A DNA stretch of 64,000 nucleotides. It comes from Ovoidimarina sp963698645 (GTDB lineage Bacteria; Pseudomonadota; Alphaproteobacteria; Rhodobacterales; Rhodobacteraceae). This document shows, in pieces, positions 37,589 to 53,229 of the stretch. The stretch is taken from NCBI GenBank assembly GCA_963698645.1, contig CAVORP010000007.1, positions 248,001-312,000 of the forward strand, written 5' to 3'. Below the pieces are notes generated by a model. That model searched no databases, was not told the DNA's origin, and was given only the letters and a program-made list of their open reading frames with translations. The position numbers and the translations under genes were made by a program. Each line of letters begins with the position of its first letter. Positions within the stretch are counted from its first letter, which is position 1.

Positions 37589-37705
37589 GGTTTGGCGGTG
37601 ACCTACTCTCCCACGTCTTAAGACGCAGTACCATCGGCGCTACGGCACTTAACGGCCGAGTTCGGAATGGGGTCGGGTGTTTTGCTCGCGCTATGACCAC
37701 CAAAC
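37589..37705 (-). rRNA. rrf: 5S ribosomal RNA
   Basis: About 117 nt on the minus strand, beginning GTTTGGTGGTCATAGCGCGA and ending with the complementary GTCACCGCCAAACC. The central CCATTCCGAACTCGG box is typical of 5S. The ends are taken from the terminal helix. Confidence 0.93.
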
Positions 37706-37771
37706 CAAGAAAGAGACGCTATCCAAGTCATGTACACTGAAGTGTATGCTTTTGAGCCAGCCTTCTACTGG

Positions 37772-40602
<2,831 letters not shown>

Positions 40603-40947
40603 TTGATCCAGAAGAAGACAGGCTTCTTCTGCACCCGACCCCCTTTTGTGAAAAGGCCGGGCATTGATCAAAAGCATACTTTCCCGCTCCCCTTCCTGGT
40701 TCGTGAAGGGGAACTTATTGGCTCAATCCCGTGCAGGATTGAACCTCGGTTAGTGTACTTGACTTGGATAGTTACATGCTCTGCGGGGTCGAACCCCAGG
40801 TCACGGACGCACTGCCGGACCAGCATGATAACTGATGTTATATCTCTCTATACGATGTCAATCACGCCAGCCTCCGAAGAGACCGACGATCTCGTCCGAT
40901 TGGACGGCTAAACACAGCCATGTGCTTAGCGGTCAAATCGGGAAATT
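40603..40947 (-). other. tRNA-Ala/23S internal transcribed spacer
   Basis: This 345-bp spacer lies between tRNA-Ala and 23S. It contains small inverted repeats such as GAAGAAG...CTTCTTC (about 40609-40628) and TCAATCC...GGATTGA (about 40723-40743), probably RNase III or antitermination structures of the rRNA precursor. No gene is present. Confidence 0.6.
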
Positions 40948-41023
40948 TGGTGGAGCGTATCGGGATCGAACCGATGACCCCCTGCTTGCAAAGCAGGTGC
41001 TCTCCCAGCTGAGCTAACGCCCC
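40948..41023 (-). tRNA. tRNA-Ala (anticodon TGC)
   Basis: A 76-nt cloverleaf on the minus strand, from GGGGCGTTAGCTCAGCTGG to ATACGCTCCACCA. The anticodon loop CTTTGCAAG gives TGC, and CCA is encoded. It lies in the 16S-23S spacer as usual. Confidence 0.96.
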
Positions 41024-41044
41024 TATCAATATCCCGAAGGAAAT

Positions 41045-41121
<77 letters not shown>

Positions 41122-41240
41122 AAGACGGGCGGTAGCCCGTGTTAAACTGAAGAGATATGAGGACGGCCTGGACCGTTTGATATGTCTCTTTCGAGACTGC
41201 TAAGTGTTTCACGAACCAAGCAAGCTTGGCTGCCAGAAAC

Positions 41241-42720
<1,480 letters not shown>

Positions 42721-43424
42721 AAAGCTGTTGCCAGCTTATCCTTGACGTTCGAACCTCTGCACATCGCCCCGGTCGGAAAACCGGGGCAGTCTCTGTTTGT
42801 TGTGCTTCAGTTACCGAAGTAACGTAAAGCCGTCCAAACAGTGAAGCTGACACTCACATCATCGGGCCGAAACCCTAGTGAGGCGATATGAAGAGGCTGA
42901 TCCATCGAAAGGACCAAACCGCCCACATATCTCTTCAGTAACTCAGCGATTTCAAAGAGCGTAGAGACAAAATCGACTGAGTGCGCCCTAACTTCTTCGG
43001 CGCGCCCCGCCTCATCTATCTCTGTTTTTTTCTTGCGTCTCGTAACCCTGCGGCCCGTCTGGCGCCCCGTTGGTGCATCTCTGCGCCGCCGGTGAGGGGC
43101 TATTTACGGAGACAGCCCGGGGACCGCAAGAGCTTTTTTCCGGAAAGATGACATTTTTTTGGTGCGCCCTGATCAGCCCGCAAAATATGGGGCTTTCGGC
43201 AATGAACGGCACTAGCCCCACGCATCCTGCGTTACTTTCTTACCTTTGCGGATCTCGAAAAGATACGCCGCGCGCACTTTTCCACATGGTTCTCCACAGA
43301 CTCGCCGGTCATCTGCCCGGAATCGCGCCGAAAAACCGCGAAACGACTCACCCAATGCATCGTCCGACCCTGCGATTCCCCAGAATCGGTCACGGAATCA
43401 CTTACGGGAATCAGTCTGCGAGGG
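42721..43424 (-). other. Leader and promoter region of the rRNA operon
   Basis: About 700 bp between msrQ and 16S without a convincing gene. It must hold the rrn promoter and leader antitermination sequences. T-rich tracts occur around 43021-43035 and 43150-43160. I could not fix a -35/-10 pair with confidence. Confidence 0.55.
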
Positions 43425-44034
43425 TCAGGCCCGGCGGCGTTTCGGCAGGGCGCGCAGTGCCAGCAGCCCACAGATCACCGCCAGGTAGACAAGCGGCTCT
43501 GCCCGCCACGTCTTGGCCAGCATCACGAAATGCACCGCCCCCAGCACCGCCGCGACATAGGAGAGCTGATGCAGCCGTCGCCAGCTTGGCGCACCCAGCT
43601 TGCGGATCGACAGGTTGTTCGATGTGACGGCCACCGGAATCAGACAGCACGAAGGCCACCATCCCCACCGTTATATACGGCCGCTTCACGATATCGGCCC
43701 AGATCTTGCCAAGGTCGCCCACGTCCAGCACCAGCCAGACCAGAAGATGACAACTTATATAGTAGAAGCTCAAAAGCCCCAGCGCCCGGCGGAACTTCAG
43801 AAGTGACAGGCCGGTGAACTGCCGCAGCGGCGTGACCGCCAGAACGACCACCAGCATCTGCAACGCCAGTTCCCCCAGAAGATGCTCGAACTCCTTGATC
43901 GGTTCGATGCCCAGCCCGCCGGTAATCCCAAGATAGAACCACCAGACCGGCGGCACCGCCCCGATCAGATAGACAGGCCAGGTCGGAACCGACCGGACAA
44001 GGCCGTTCAGGTTCTGGGTCGCAGTGGCGATCAT
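43425..44034 (-). pseudogene. msrQ: Heme-binding membrane subunit MsrQ, frameshifted once
   Basis: The b-type cytochrome partner (YedZ) of the periplasmic methionine sulfoxide reductase, which passes electrons from quinones or flavin reductase to MsrP. The N-terminal part reads PIKEFEHLLGELALQMLVVV, SFYYISCHLLVWLVLDVG and PYITVGMVAFVL. The rest continues in another frame (AVTSNNLSIRKLG...RRLHQLSYVAAVLGAVHF). Removing one base near 43644 joins them as AFVLLIPVAVTSNN in a 202-residue protein of normal length with its heme histidines. The ATG at 44034 overlaps the stop of the previous gene (ATGA). Confidence 0.88.
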
Positions 44035-44225
44035 CGCGAACAACAGGCTCCTTCCTGTACCGGCGGACAGGGAACCGTCCCGTAGGAACAATAGACGCAG
44101 CAATCCCCGGGCTTCGGGCGCAGCACCGCACCGCATGCCTTGCAGTCATAGAAATACTGACAGGCATCGGTCGGCATCCTGTCCCGGTGGGTCACCCCGC
44201 ATTCGGGACAGGTCAGGTCGGACAT
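44031..44225 (-). CDS. Small GDCCVxC-domain zinc-ribbon-like protein
   Basis: A 64-residue cysteine-rich protein of the family named for its GDCCVxC motif (here GDCCVYCSYG). Two CxxC pairs (CPEC near residue 6 and CKAC near 29) suggest a zinc ribbon. Members of this family include selenoproteins, but here the motif has two ordinary cysteines. It lies between msrP and msrQ and overlaps msrQ by 4 bp, an uncommon insertion into a usually two-gene operon. A function in methionine sulfoxide repair or thiol redox is only inferred. An in-frame ATG at 44234 is an alternative start. Confidence 0.75.
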   Translation of the reverse strand: MSDLTCPECGVTHRDRMPTDACQYFYDCKACGAVLRPKPGDCCVYCSYGTVPCPPVQEGACCSR

Positions 44226-44244
44226 CAGGATCATGGGCTACCGA

Positions 44245-45143
44245 TCAATAGAATTTCCGAAGGTCCATCCCGGCGTACATCGAACCCACCTCTTCGGCAT
44301 AGCCGTTGAACATCAGCGTCGGCACCTTGCGCGCGAACAGACCGCCACCCACACGACGTTCCTCGGCCTGGCTCCAGCGGGGATGATCCACCTCGGGGTT
44401 CACATTGGAATAGAATCCGTATTCCCGCGGCTGCAGAACGTTCCACGTATTCGGCGGCTGCGTATCGGTCAGCGTCACCCGCACGATCGACTTGATCGAC
44501 TTGAACCCGTATTTCCACGGCACCACCAGCCGGATCGGCGCGCCGTTCTGGTTCGGCATCGGCTCGCCGTAGATGCCCGGTCGCCATCAGGGTCAGCGGG
44601 ATGCATCGCCTCGTCAAGCCGCAATCCCTCGCGATAGGGCCAGTCGATACCGCCCGACCGCTGCCCCGGCATTTCCTCGGGGCGAAGAAGCGTCTCGAAG
44701 GCCACGTATTTCGCGCCCGGCTGCACGCCCGCCTGATCCAGAAGATCCTTGAGCTCGAACCCGTTCCACGGGATCACCATCGACCACGCCTCGACACAGC
44801 GGAACCGGTACAGGCGGTCCTCGATCGTCTTGCCCTTCAGGACATCGGCAAGGTCATAGGTCCCCGGCCGCTCCACCATCCCGTCGATCACGATCGACCA
44901 CGGGTCGGTGGTCAGCGCGCCGGCATAGGCCTTGGGGTCGTCCTTGTCCCAGCCGAACTCATAGAAATTGTTATAGCTGGTGATTTCCTCGAACGTATTC
45001 GGCTCAAGATCGTTCGACGCCTCGGCCCGCGTTCCCAAAAGCCCTGCCGCCGTCAGACCCGCCAGAACAGATCGGCGGTTCATGAACACCTCGCGCGGGG
45101 TCACATCGCTCCAGCGAAGATCACTCTTGTACCGTCCGGCCAT
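44245..45143 (-). pseudogene. msrP: Periplasmic methionine sulfoxide reductase catalytic subunit MsrP, frameshifted
   Basis: A molybdopterin enzyme (YedY family) that repairs oxidised methionines in periplasmic proteins. The Mo ligand is C116 in YRFRCVEAWSMVIPW, and a Tat signal NRRSVLAGLTAAGLLG is present. The first frame runs to DEAMHP and the third resumes PMPNQNGAPIRLVVPW. Deleting one C and one G in short runs near 44590-44600 restores HPLTLMATGIYGEPMPNQNG, giving 298 residues, a normal length. Two close homopolymer insertions point to sequence error. The ATG at 45143 has GGAG 6 nt upstream. Confidence 0.88.
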
Positions 45144-45421
45144 CTGCACACTCCATTGTTGTCTGCAGCAAAAACTATCCTTCTGCCCCGTTCAAACAAA
45201 TCCCCCTCACGCATACGTGCGAATTGCGACGGACATTCGGCCCGGAAACGCCTCTGGGTAACATTAATTTTATTGGAAACGTCCGAACTCCCCGGCTTAG
45301 CGCGGCAAAGGTTTCAGTCAAACGGCCCGGCGGAAAATTTCCGATGATCCAGACCGCAACAGGCGCCGTACTTCCCCCCGATACCGCGAACGGTATTCGC
45401 AACCCATGACTGGAGGAACTT

Positions 45422-45904
45422 ATGTTTCGTAGAACTTTCTTTGCACTGACCGCCGCAACCGCACTGGCCGCTCCGGCCTTTGCAGGTGGCCACTCCAAAG
45501 ATATCGTTGATACCGCGATCGATGCCGGTGCGTTCGGCACGCTGGTCGCCGCAGTCGAGGCCGCAGGTCTTGTCGAAACGCTGAAGGGCGAAGGCCCGTT
45601 CACCGTCTTCGCGCCGACCGACGAAGCGTTTGCCGCCCTTCCCGAGGGCACCGTCGAGAACCTGCTTCTCCCCGAGAACAAGGATCAGCTGATCGCGATC
45701 CTCACCTACCACGTCGTTCCGGGCAAAGTGATGTCGACCGACCTGTCGAACAACATGATGGCGGCAACCGTCGAAGGCTCCGAGGTCACGATCATGACCG
45801 AAGGCGGCGTGATGGTTCAGGACGCCAATGTCGTGACCGCAGACGTGGAAGCGTCGAACGGCGTGATCCACGTGATCGACAAGGTGATCCTGCCCGGTTC
45901 GTAA
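45422..45904 (+). CDS. Secreted fasciclin (FAS1) domain protein
   Basis: A 160-residue protein with a signal peptide (cleavage after AFA, about residue 21) and one FAS1 domain. The two conserved blocks are visible: GPFTVFAPTDEAFAALP and LTYHVVPGKVM, ending NGVIHVIDKVILP. FAS1 proteins act in surface adhesion or matrix interactions. GGAGG lies 5 nt before the ATG. A strong terminator follows at 45925, so it can be expressed alone. A paralogue follows immediately. Confidence 0.92.
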   Translation: MFRRTFFALTAATALAAPAFAGGHSKDIVDTAIDAGAFGTLVAAVEAAGLVETLKGEGPFTVFAPTDEAFAALPEGTVENLLLPENKDQLIAILTYHVVPGKVMSTDLSNNMMAATVEGSEVTIMTEGGVMVQDANVVTADVEASNGVIHVIDKVILPGS

Positions 45905-45924
45905 GAATCCGGTACGATAAAATA

Positions 45925-45953
45925 CCAAAGGGCGGGAATTTCCCGCCCTTTGG
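45925..45953 (+). terminator. Terminator hairpin after the first fasciclin gene
   Basis: CCAAAGGGCGGGAA pairs with TTCCCGCCCTTTGG around a central T, giving a 14-bp stem. It lies 21 bp after the stop and is followed by a short T-containing tail (CTTATG). Confidence 0.8.
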
Positions 45954-45998
45954 CTTATGCTCATCAAACCAAGAAACTGACCCAAGGACACGGAACCA

Positions 45999-46487
45999 AT
46001 GAACAGACGCTTCGCTCTCAAGGCCACGGCCCTTGCCGCCGTCGCTGCCCTCGCCACCGCCTGTGCGCCCATGGATGATGGCGACGACATCGTCGATATC
46101 GCCGCTTCCAACGATGACTTCTCGACGCTGGTCGCTGCCGTGACCGCCGCTGGCCTCGTCGAAACGCTGAAAGGCGATGGTCCGTTCACCGTCTTCGCCC
46201 CCACCAACGCCGCGTTCGCCAAGCTGCCCGCGGGCACCGTCGAATCCCTGCTGGAACCCGCCAACCGCGACACGCTGGTCTCGATCCTCACCTATCACGT
46301 GGTGCCGGGCGCCGTGACCTCCGATCAGCTGGCCGGCAAGCGCCTGAATGTGACCACCGTCCAGGGCGGCACCGTCCATGTCGACGGCCGCAATGGTGTC
46401 AAGGTGAACAATGCCACCGTGACCGCCGCCGATATCATGGCGACCAACGGCGTGGTGCATGTGATCGACACCGTCCTCTTGCCCTGA
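45999..46487 (+). CDS. Fasciclin (FAS1) domain lipoprotein
   Basis: A 162-residue paralogue of the preceding protein. Its signal ends in a lipobox (LATAC, Cys about residue 22), so it is membrane-anchored instead of secreted. The FAS1 blocks GPFTVFAPTNAAFAKLP, LTYHVVPGAVTS and NGVVHVIDTVLLP are intact. Tandem duplication with different targeting suggests one anchored and one soluble form of the same surface module. Confidence 0.92.
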   Translation: MNRRFALKATALAAVAALATACAPMDDGDDIVDIAASNDDFSTLVAAVTAAGLVETLKGDGPFTVFAPTNAAFAKLPAGTVESLLEPANRDTLVSILTYHVVPGAVTSDQLAGKRLNVTTVQGGTVHVDGRNGVKVNNATVTAADIMATNGVVHVIDTVLLP

Positions 46488-46504
46488 TCGGCATCGACCT
46501 ATCG

Positions 46505-46530
46505 CCATCCGGGCCCGACGGCCCGGATGG
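46505..46530 (+). terminator. Terminator hairpin after the second fasciclin gene
   Basis: CCATCCGGGCC-CGAC-GGCCCGGATGG is a perfect 11-bp stem with a 4-nt loop, 18 bp after the stop. A T-rich stretch follows at 46547-46556. Confidence 0.75.
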
Positions 46531-46616
46531 ATCAAGCCCAATTTCCCGGTTTTTTCTCTCCGCGCGCAGCGGAAATGCGTTAAGATCCAAGTCGGACAAT
46601 GACGGGGTTCGACGCG

Positions 46617-48116
46617 ATGCATCGCCTACGCCTCACCTTCGCAATAACGGTACTCGCGTTCCTGCCATGGGGCGCGGCGGCCTCGGATCGGGTGGCGCTC
46701 GTCTTCGGGATGGCCAGCTATGAAACCGTTCCCCCCCTGCGCAACACCCTGAACGACGCCCGCGCCATCTCCGATACGCTCGCCGCGATCGGGTTCGATG
46801 TCACTCTTCTCCTCGATGTCGGCCGCGACGAGATGCGCACCGCGCTCGATGACTTTTCCTTTCGCTCCGAAACGGCGGATCTCGCGCTGATCTATTTCGC
46901 AGGCCACGCGATCGAGGTGTCTGGCGAGAACTTCTTTCTTCCCGTCGATGCCGCTGTCGCCTCGAACCGCGACGTACAGGCCCGGTCGCTCACGCTCCGG
47001 GATTTCCTTGGCGCGGTGGACCGGGCGCGCAAGATGCGGATCGTGATCCTCGACTCCTGCCGCGACAACCCGTTCGGCGACGGGATCGAAACGACCGCCG
47101 GCACCACCACAAGCGAGGGGGCAACAACCGCGACCCGCGGCGCGGGCGGCGGCCTTGCCCCCGCCGATCCGGACCGCGGCACGCTTGTCGCCTATGCCGC
47201 CCGCGACGGACAGGTCGCCTTTGACGGGACCGGCCAGAACTCTCCCTATGCCCGCGCCCTGATCGACATGCTGCCGCAGAAGGATCTCGAAATCAGCCTT
47301 CTGTTCCGGCAGGTGCGCGACGCCGTGCTCAAATCCACCGGCAATCTTCAGGAACCCTACACCTATGGCTCGCTCACCGGCGTGCCCTTCTATCTCGCCG
47401 GCGCGTCGTCCGAAACGCCGGCGGTCGCCGCCGCCGACCGGCGCGTGGCATGGTCCGGCATCCGGCCCGAACAGACCCTGCAACTGGCCGCGCTGGCCGA
47501 AACCGGTGACACCCGGTCGCTCCTCGGTCTTGCCTACATGGCGCTCAACCCCGACGGCAGCGATTTCGACCCGAAAAAGGCCTTCACGCTTCTGACCCGC
47601 GCCGCCGAGGCGGGCGATGCCGAGGCGCAATACGAACTGGGCAAGCTCTATGAAACCGGGCTGGGCGTGCCTGCCGATCCGGAGCGCGCGCTGGTGCTGT
47701 TCCGCGCCGCCGCGGATCAGGATTTCGCGGATGCGATCAACGATCTGGGCTTCCTGACCTATCAGGGCGGCCTCGGGGTAAGCGCCGATCCGGCTGCCGC
47801 GCTGGCGCTGTTCGAACGCGCCGCCGACCTGCGCCACCCGCAGGCCATGTTCAACTACGCTGCCCTGATCGATGACGGGATCGTGCCCGAACGGGGCCCC
47901 GAAACCGCCGCCCGCTATCTCTATGATGCCCTGCGGACCGGCAGTCAGGACGTGCTCGACATCCTGTCCGACCGCCCGGCCATGTTCACCGACGCGACCC
48001 GCCGCGAGTTACAGCGCGTTCTGGCCGAGAACGCCTTCTACCAAGGCAGCATCGACGGCGATTTCGGCCAGGGCACCCAGCGCGGATTGCGCCGCGCCTT
48101 CGGCTTGGAGCAATGA
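46617..48116 (+). CDS. Exported caspase-like (peptidase C14) protein with Sel1 repeats
   Basis: A 499-residue protein. It has a signal peptide (LRLTFAITVLAFLPWGAAAS), then a caspase/metacaspase domain (about residues 24-230) with the catalytic pair H97 in YFAGHAIE and C148 in LDSCRDNPF. Sel1-type repeats follow (AEAGDAEAQYELGKLYETG; about 300-430), and a C-terminal stretch (about 455-499, GSIDGDFGQGTQRGLRRAFG) resembles a peptidoglycan-binding domain. Such proteins are common but mostly unstudied in Rhodobacterales. The ATG at 46599 is an alternative start; the later one gives a cleaner signal. It overlaps the next gene by 4 bp. Confidence 0.85.
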   Translation: MHRLRLTFAITVLAFLPWGAAASDRVALVFGMASYETVPPLRNTLNDARAISDTLAAIGFDVTLLLDVGRDEMRTALDDFSFRSETADLALIYFAGHAIEVSGENFFLPVDAAVASNRDVQARSLTLRDFLGAVDRARKMRIVILDSCRDNPFGDGIETTAGTTTSEGATTATRGAGGGLAPADPDRGTLVAYAARDGQVAFDGTGQNSPYARALIDMLPQKDLEISLLFRQVRDAVLKSTGNLQEPYTYGSLTGVPFYLAGASSETPAVAAADRRVAWSGIRPEQTLQLAALAETGDTRSLLGLAYMALNPDGSDFDPKKAFTLLTRAAEAGDAEAQYELGKLYETGLGVPADPERALVLFRAAADQDFADAINDLGFLTYQGGLGVSADPAAALALFERAADLRHPQAMFNYAALIDDGIVPERGPETAARYLYDALRTGSQDVLDILSDRPAMFTDATRRELQRVLAENAFYQGSIDGDFGQGTQRGLRRAFGLEQ

Positions 48117-48787
48117 GGATGAGAGTTTCGATCACCCGCGGTTTCGCACTCTGTCTCTTGTCCTGCCTCTCAGGCCCGGCACTCGCCGCACCAAAGACGC
48201 CCCAGATGCTGTTTCTTGAAACTGCCACCCCGTTCCTCGTCCCGGTACAATCTGTACCGCCGAGCCAGCAAACCCCCGATTCGCCCGAACCGATCCCTGG
48301 TCCCGACAGCAGCGGTGGCGGAAGCCCTCCGGTCCGCGACGCAACCACGGGCGCGATCACCGAAAGCATCGGCCAGATCAATACGCTCTGCGAGCTGTTT
48401 CCAAGAGAGGTCGAGATAAGCTGTATTGCCGACCGCTACCGGACGCTGGCCCGGCAGCTTCCGGCATCGGGCGACTACGCGCCGGTGCGCGAGGTGCTCG
48501 AGGCCGGCGCCGCGCAACTTGATCGGATCGCGCGCGCGAACGCGGCTCCCAACCCGCCCAGGCGCTACATGGTCAATCGTCCCGGCCTCGCGGCCCCGGT
48601 ACAGACCGCGCCGCTGGTCGCGATCGCCCCCGCCCGCCTGCGCGCCGCCGAATCCGCCGCCCGCGATGTCATCGACCAGATGGAAACCGTCCTGTTGCGC
48701 TCGGCCGAAAACTCGCGCCGCCGCGCCGTTCATTTTCAGGACATCGCGGCGGCCATCGATTCCAACAAGGTTCTGCTGCGGTCATAG
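48113..48787 (+). CDS. Exported protein of unknown function
   Basis: A 224-residue protein with a signal peptide (MRMRVSITRGFALCLLSCLSGPALAA), then a Pro/Ser-rich linker (about 45-75) and a mostly helical, Ala/Arg-rich C-terminal part. I do not recognise a family. Two cysteines (C93 and C104, in TLCELFPREVEISCIAD) could form a disulfide. It is translationally coupled to the caspase-like gene (ATGA at 48113), so the two probably work together in the envelope. Confidence 0.65.
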   Translation: MRMRVSITRGFALCLLSCLSGPALAAPKTPQMLFLETATPFLVPVQSVPPSQQTPDSPEPIPGPDSSGGGSPPVRDATTGAITESIGQINTLCELFPREVEISCIADRYRTLARQLPASGDYAPVREVLEAGAAQLDRIARANAAPNPPRRYMVNRPGLAAPVQTAPLVAIAPARLRAAESAARDVIDQMETVLLRSAENSRRRAVHFQDIAAAIDSNKVLLRS

Positions 48788-48803
48788 ACAGGCGCGCACC
48801 GCG

Positions 48804-48980
48804 CTAGTTCATCTGCTGGTCGATTACCACCGAAATGGCGGGGCCAAGAGCAACCGTATGGGTCCGGACAGACAGGACCGTTGCGATCGCGAACAGCATG
48901 ATCCCCGACGTGATCACAACCCAATCGCTGCTGACGGCACCCGAAGTTTCACGGCCGAAACGGCCAATGGAACGCCACAT
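48804..48980 (-). CDS. Small pilin-like membrane protein (Flp/Fap type)
   Basis: A 58-residue protein with the segment RETSGAVSSDWVVITSGIML followed by a hydrophobic stretch. This is like the E-x-GAVTVDWV start of Flp/Tad pilin-like proteins found widely in Roseobacters. The ATG at 48980 has a strong GGGGGAAG SD. There are no other tad genes nearby, so it could be an isolated pseudopilin or a small membrane protein of another function. Confidence 0.6.
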   Translation of the reverse strand: MWRSIGRFGRETSGAVSSDWVVITSGIMLFAIATVLSVRTHTVALGPAISVVIDQQMN

Positions 48981-49178
48981 ATCTTCCCCCACTCGTACAA
49001 GACCACGGGACGCTCACATCACGACCCCCCACGTCCGAAAAGGTCTCCTCGAAATTGGGCGAAATCCAGACTTTTCGGCAATTCGGGCACATAAACGCCC
49101 GATTCCAGTCCCGCCACGGTATCAATCCGCACTCACGTGGCTGTTTGTTTCCGCTGGGGCCGCCCACTCCGCAAACGA

Positions 49179-49207
49179 AAACGGGCGGCCCCAGGGACCG
49201 CCCGTTT
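49179..49207 (-). terminator. Terminator of clpB
   Basis: AAACGGGCGG and CCGCCCGTTT form a 10-bp stem around a 9-nt loop, 19 bp after the clpB stop on the minus strand. The T-rich sequence after it is short (TTTTCGTTTG). Confidence 0.7.
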
Positions 49208-49225
49208 CAGGTTCGCCATACGCCG

Positions 49226-51838
<2,613 letters not shown>

Positions 51839-51916
51839 CGGTCTCTCCTTCATGTTAAGCGCCCTGTCGCAGCGACGCCCGCTTTGCGGCACGCCCCATC
51901 TCGGGCCTCATTATGC

Positions 51917-51945
51917 ATGTGGGTGAGGACCCTCACTTGTTCAAG
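51917..51945 (-). promoter_or_regulatory. RpoH (sigma32)-like promoter of clpB
   Basis: On the minus strand CTTGAA (51945-51940), 16 bp, CCCACAT (51923-51917) resembles the heat-shock consensus CTTGAA...CCCCAT. clpB is a classical RpoH target, which supports it. The -10 has one extra base compared with the consensus. Confidence 0.55.
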
Positions 51946-52015
51946 ATCACGCCAATGTCATCCCGACCATGCTAAGATCGAAGAATTTGAACAATTCATT
52001 TGAAAGGGCCTCCCC

Positions 52016-53035
52016 ATGATCCGCATTGCCAGTTTCAATCTCGAAAACCTCGAAGAGGACCTGCCGCTTGCACCGGGCGCCGAGCGCCGCGATCCAACCT
52101 TCGACGAGCGCGCCGCGGTCCTGCGCCCGGCGCTCGAACGGCTCCGCGCCGATATCATCGCCTTTCAGGAGGTCCACGGCCAGGAACGCCCCGGCCAGCC
52201 CCGCGATCTTCTGGCGCTGAAGGCCTTGCTCGCGCCCACGCGCTACGCGGGCTACACCCTTGTCACGACCCAGACCAAGGGAACGGGCGAACCCTACGAC
52301 AAGCGCAACCTCGTCGTGGCGCTCCGCCCCGATCTCGTGGTCGAAGAGCGCATCCAGATCAATCAGGACGAAACCCCCGCCCCCGAATACCGCCGCACAA
52401 TCGGCGTCGATGAAGGCGCGAAACCGGTCCGGTGGGAGCGCCCGCTGCTCTGCGTCCGGATCCGCACGCCCGCCGGGCGTCAGATCCATATCCTGAACGT
52501 CCATTTCAAATCGAAACTCGCCGTCCGCGATGCCGACCTGATGGTGGATCGCTACACATGGGCCACCGCCGCCGCCTGGGCCGAGGGATTTTTCCTGTCC
52601 TCCATGAAACGCGTGGGCGCGGCGCTCGAGGCCCGGGTGGTGATCGACCGGATCTTCGACACCGATCCCGCGGCGGCGATCCTGATCGCCGGCGACTTCA
52701 ACGCGCTGTCCGGAGAGGTCCCGGTCGTGGCCATTCGCGGACGGGTCGAAGACACCGGGAACGCCGCGCTGTCGGGCCGGGTGATGCTTCCGCTCGAGGA
52801 TAACGTGCCTGCCGACAAGCGCTTCACCCTCTACCACAAGGGCCGGGGCGAGATGATCGACCATATCCTCGCCTCCCGCAGCATGGTCCAGGCGTTTTCC
52901 CATACCGAGATCCACAACGAATTCCTGCCCGACGAATCCATCGCCTTTGCCACGGACCGGAAATTCCCCGAATCCGACCATGCCCCGGTGGTGGCGGTGT
53001 TCGACGACACGCTCCTGTCCGCCGGGGTCGCCTGA
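52016..53035 (+). CDS. Endonuclease/exonuclease/phosphatase family protein
   Basis: A 339-residue EEP-fold protein (DNase I/exonuclease III-like). The metal and catalytic residues are visible in RIASFNLENL (Asn), DIIAFQEVHG (Glu), LNVHFKSK (His), LIAGDFNAL (Asp/Asn) and ESDHAPVVAVF (Asp/His). There is no signal peptide, so it is cytoplasmic. The substrate could be DNA, a phospholipid head group or a phosphoinositide-like molecule; sequence alone does not decide. It ends at a hairpin terminator. Confidence 0.85.
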   Translation: MIRIASFNLENLEEDLPLAPGAERRDPTFDERAAVLRPALERLRADIIAFQEVHGQERPGQPRDLLALKALLAPTRYAGYTLVTTQTKGTGEPYDKRNLVVALRPDLVVEERIQINQDETPAPEYRRTIGVDEGAKPVRWERPLLCVRIRTPAGRQIHILNVHFKSKLAVRDADLMVDRYTWATAAAWAEGFFLSSMKRVGAALEARVVIDRIFDTDPAAAILIAGDFNALSGEVPVVAIRGRVEDTGNAALSGRVMLPLEDNVPADKRFTLYHKGRGEMIDHILASRSMVQAFSHTEIHNEFLPDESIAFATDRKFPESDHAPVVAVFDDTLLSAGVA

Positions 53036-53075
53036 CCGGCAGAGGGGGCAGCGGCCCCATAAACCGAATGTATAT

Positions 53076-53102
53076 AAGGGCATCCGTTCGCCGGATGCCC
53101 TT
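53076..53102 (+). terminator. Hairpin terminator after the EEP-family gene
   Basis: AAGGGCATCCG and CGGATGCCCTT pair perfectly (11 bp) around TTCGC, 40 bp after the stop. The following T-run is weak. Confidence 0.7.
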
Positions 53103-53229
53103 GCAGTTTATCGACAAATCTCCCGCGATCGACACATTGCCCGGATGTTCTGACGTCCAACAGTAGCGAAGCAGACAGGCCCGCCAGACAACAAGAGCCG
53201 GGCCAGGCTTCCGTAGCGGAGAAGATCTT

